This document shows positions 63,201 through 64,000 of a stretch of 64,000 nt of DNA, in pieces. The notes under the pieces were generated by a model. That model was given only the letters and a program-made list of their open reading frames with translations. It searched no databases and was not told the origin of the DNA. The position numbers were made by a program, and so were the translations under genes. Numbering within the stretch: position 1 is the stretch's first letter; every line of letters starts with the position of its first letter. Location: contig NC_134366.1 of the NCBI RefSeq assembly GCF_035582795.1, positions 26,955,661-27,019,660 of the forward strand, in the 5' to 3' direction. Origin of the DNA: Mycteria americana. Taxonomy: Eukaryota; Chordata; Aves; Ciconiiformes; Ciconiidae.

Positions 63201-63574
63201 GATACTATATTTTACTAACTTACCATCAACAGCTACTTGAATCTTTTGACTGGCAGCAATCGTCCCATTTCCACGGACATTGACTTTTACGATATAATTG
63301 CCCTCGTCACTGATATGCAATGGATTGATCATCAAAGATGCATTCGGTGGTATGAGGGTAAACTTGTGCTGGTATTCCAAGTCTGGAACTACTGTTTGAT
63401 TTACAGAGCCAAGCAAGTATTTTGGATTACTTTGAGGCCTCTCAAAAAGCCAAATTATCTGGATTTCAGAAGCTGTAGCATTGAAATTGTAGTCAACGGT
63501 GAGATGGAGTGGTTGCCCCTCAATACCATGGATGGTATGAGACGGTACTGTCAACTTTAAGGCAGAACAAATAC
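48183..63574 (-). CDS. HEPACAM2: HEPACAM2, eight of its coding exons (5' end missing)
   Basis: Eight minus-strand exons join in frame, with consensus AG/GT splice sites and matching phases: 63574-63224, 61825-61541, 55452-55156, 52008-51883, 51798-51774, 51650-51613, 50303-50230 and 48299-48183 (stop TAA). Together they code for about 437 residues; the human protein has 462. Order: Ig-like V domain, two Ig-like C2 domains, one transmembrane helix (AVITGVSLFLILAMAFLFIW), and a cytoplasmic tail with two YxxPhi-type motifs (YEFV, YEVI). About ten N-glycosylation sequons lie in the Ig domains. The first Ig domain lacks the canonical cysteine pair, whereas domains 2 and 3 keep theirs. Family knowledge: HEPACAM2 (also called MIKI) is a type I membrane Ig protein related to HEPACAM, reported at the Golgi and, after PARylation, at the mitotic centrosome. 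The exon with the start codon and signal peptide was not found up to 64,000 and must lie further right. Confidence 0.96.
48300..51612 (-). other. HEPACAM2 introns in the 3' half, apart from the 74-nt exon
   Basis: Apart from the exon at 50230-50303, this is AT-rich intron without recognised repeats or other exons. Frames seen here on either strand are short and unsupported. Confidence 0.6.
50230..50303 (-). CDS. HEPACAM2: HEPACAM2 exon: cytoplasmic tail, acidic tyrosine motif
   Basis: Length 74 bases. The acceptor AACTTTAG is before 50303 and the donor GTATGT follows 50230; phase 1 in, phase 0 out. It codes HESALDDFGIYEFVAIPDL and GSR, including the YEFV motif. Confidence 0.95.
51613..51650 (-). 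CDS. HEPACAM2: HEPACAM2 38-nt microexon
   Basis: The acceptor TTTCCTAG is before 51650 and the donor GTAATG follows 51613; phase 2 in, phase 1 out. It codes PEADYRKAQTFS, with a tyrosine in a conserved tail motif. Confidence 0.93.
51774..51798 (-). CDS. HEPACAM2: HEPACAM2 25-nt microexon
   Basis: The acceptor TTTTCAG is before 51798 and the donor GTACAA follows 51774; phase 1 in, phase 2 out. Joined to its neighbours it codes VIQQKLQSR, matching the juxtamembrane part of the human tail. It is far too short to be found by frame length and was recognised by homology and splice sites. Confidence 0.9.
51883..52008 (-). CDS. HEPACAM2: HEPACAM2 exon: transmembrane segment
   Basis: Length 126 bases, phase 1 to 1. 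The acceptor TTTGTCACAG is before 52008 and the donor GTATGT follows 51883. It codes GLEKLAQKGKSLSS, then the hydrophobic helix, then the stop-transfer WKRYQPHK. Confidence 0.95.
52009..55155 (-). other. HEPACAM2 intron
   Basis: Intron between the third Ig exon and the transmembrane exon. No other exon, RNA gene or transposon was recognised. Confidence 0.7.
55156..55452 (-). CDS. HEPACAM2: HEPACAM2 exon: third Ig-like (C2) domain
   Basis: Length 297 bases, phase 1 to 1. The acceptor TTTCAATGCAG is before 55452 and the donor GTAAGAA follows 55156. It begins YGPYGLRVKSDKGLNIG and includes ILFDC and DYMCRAF cysteines, TYSWIQRADNTTH, and ends TVVVTSV. Sequons NTT and NVT. Confidence 0.96.
55453..61540 (-). 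other. HEPACAM2 intron, longest of the gene
   Basis: Intron between Ig exons 2 and 3, about 6.1 kb. It contains an old CR1-like fragment at its right end (listed separately) and an exact 13-base tandem duplication (GATCTCTATCACA, 58968-58993). Nothing else was recognised. Confidence 0.7.
60690..61300 (-). mobile_element. Ancient CR1-like LINE fragment, minus strand
   Basis: The plus strand keeps the order of words seen in minus-strand CR1 copies: CACACAGTATTC followed by GTGGTCTCACC near 60.73-60.76 kb, then TCATTAATGGAAGTATTAAACAGGACTGG and a decayed version of the stretch ending in ACCACTAAT near 61.1 kb. All frames are broken, so it is much older than the CR1 copies at 29-41 kb. Limits are approximate. 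Confidence 0.55.
61541..61825 (-). CDS. HEPACAM2: HEPACAM2 exon: second Ig-like (C2) domain
   Basis: Length 285 bases, phase 1 to 1. The acceptor TTTATTTTACAG is before 61825 and the donor GTGAGT follows 61541. It begins VPVTKPIVHTEPSSG and contains the canonical pair ITLKC and GNYSC, with the tryptophan in YRWMKNG. Four sequons (NIT, NYT, NAT, NYS). Confidence 0.96.
61826..63223 (-). other. HEPACAM2 intron
   Basis: Intron between Ig exons 1 and 2. No other feature recognised. Confidence 0.7.
63224..63574 (-). CDS. HEPACAM2: HEPACAM2 exon: first Ig-like (V) domain
   Basis: Length 351 bases, phase 1 at both ends. The acceptor TTTTTATGCAG is before 63574 and the donor GTAAGT follows 63224. 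It begins within the mature N-terminus (ICSALKLTVPSH) and holds IIWLFERP, VVPDLEYQHKF and DEGNYIVKV. Where Ig domains usually have cysteine there is V (HLTVDY) and I (NYIVKV). Four sequons are present. The upstream reading frame to an ATG at 63614 is intronic and should not be taken as the protein start. Confidence 0.96.
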
Positions 63575-64000
63575 CTGCATAAAAATGAAAGAACAAACTA
63601 ATAAACAAACCCAAAGCACAAATGGAAAGCCTGGAAAACTCAAATGAGAAACTCTCACAGAGAAGAAGCTCTCAAGGTTAAAGCTTACACTTTTTTGTAT
63701 GGTGATAACTCAGATGTCAAGTAAGAAAGGGGCAAACACTCATTGACCTCGGTGAAGTTGGATCTAGCTACAGAGTTCCAGCTTTAAAATATATGAAAAG
63801 CCAAAGGAAGGATATTTGCAATTTCTGGGCAGAGGATCTTTTATTGTTGAAAGTTTGACAAAAATGAGAAAATGTGCATTTACCTTAATGTTTAAAATAT
63901 TTTCCCTTTAAAATATTCCCAGTTTCTAGGTCTTATACTGTCTAACAGTCTTGGATTGCAAACTCAATTTTTAGGATTTTTTTTCTGGGTTGGTTTAGCT
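63575..64000 (-). other. HEPACAM2 first intron, partial
   Basis: Intron upstream of the first Ig exon. No minus-strand frame with an ATG and a signal-peptide-like sequence leading to a donor was found, so exon 1 is placed outside the window. Confidence 0.6.

Noticed and set aside
63174-63614. A start codon at 63,614 with a hydrophobic N-terminus as the HEPACAM2 start and signal peptide
   Set aside because: The hydrophobic stretch is the translated polypyrimidine tract of a good splice acceptor at 63,575. The phase 1 exon start agrees with the other Ig exons.

Overview
The window is vertebrate nuclear DNA, almost certainly from a bird. It has two spliced protein genes on the minus strand, long AT-rich intergenic DNA, and several CR1 LINE copies carrying the typical 3' terminal repeat of avian CR1 (ATTCTATG-like octamers). 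It also has retroviral LTRs of types that I recall as common in birds. The gene order SAMD9L then HEPACAM2, both on the same strand, is the order on human 7q21, so this is a conserved syntenic block. Nothing bacterial or viral and free-standing is present.

Layout. Positions 1 to 15.5 kb: no gene recognised, only a small tandem repeat near 8.9 kb. Positions 15.56 to 16.3 kb: a dense CpG island with no visible coding exon, so an orphan promoter (possibly the 5' end of CDK6, the next gene in the mammalian order, or a lncRNA). Positions 20.35 to 20.61 kb: a pure pentanucleotide array, (TTCCC)38 followed by (TGCCC)13. Positions 21.9 to 22.7 kb: an old LTR on the minus strand. Positions 24.31 to 29.09 kb: an intact, full-length SAMD9/SAMD9L-type gene of 1594 codons in one exon, with a splice acceptor one base before its ATG. 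A truncated CR1 lies in the presumed 5' UTR intron (29.4 to 30.5 kb), and a perfect ISRE at 31.52 kb is the best candidate for the interferon-responsive promoter.

Positions 33 to 41.4 kb form a transposon-rich spacer. It contains a 501-bp solo LTR with a 5-bp target duplication (33.3 to 33.8 kb), an (ATTCT)n array grown at a CR1 tail, two CR1 copies head to head (37.8 to 39.3 kb), and a 636-bp solo LTR with a 4-bp target duplication nested inside another CR1 (40.2 to 40.8 kb inside 40.1 to 41.4 kb). Positions 41.4 to 48.2 kb: mostly featureless, with one GC-box/CRE/TATA-like cluster at 42.5 kb.

Positions 48.18 to 63.57 kb: HEPACAM2, minus strand, with eight coding exons resolved at base level by splice sites and phase. 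They encode three Ig-like domains, a transmembrane segment and the cytoplasmic tail, the tail being assembled partly from 25- and 38-nt microexons. Exon 1 (start codon and signal peptide) was not found and presumably lies beyond 64 kb.

SAMD9L is an interferon-linked cytoplasmic antiviral and growth-restraining protein. HEPACAM2 is a membrane Ig-family protein linked to the Golgi and centrosome. They are neighbours by ancestry, and nothing here suggests a shared pathway. I found no previously undescribed multi-gene system. The points most worth a second look are the orphan CpG island, the ISRE with its possible SAMD9L first exon, the pentanucleotide arrays, and the nested or inverted repeat insertions.
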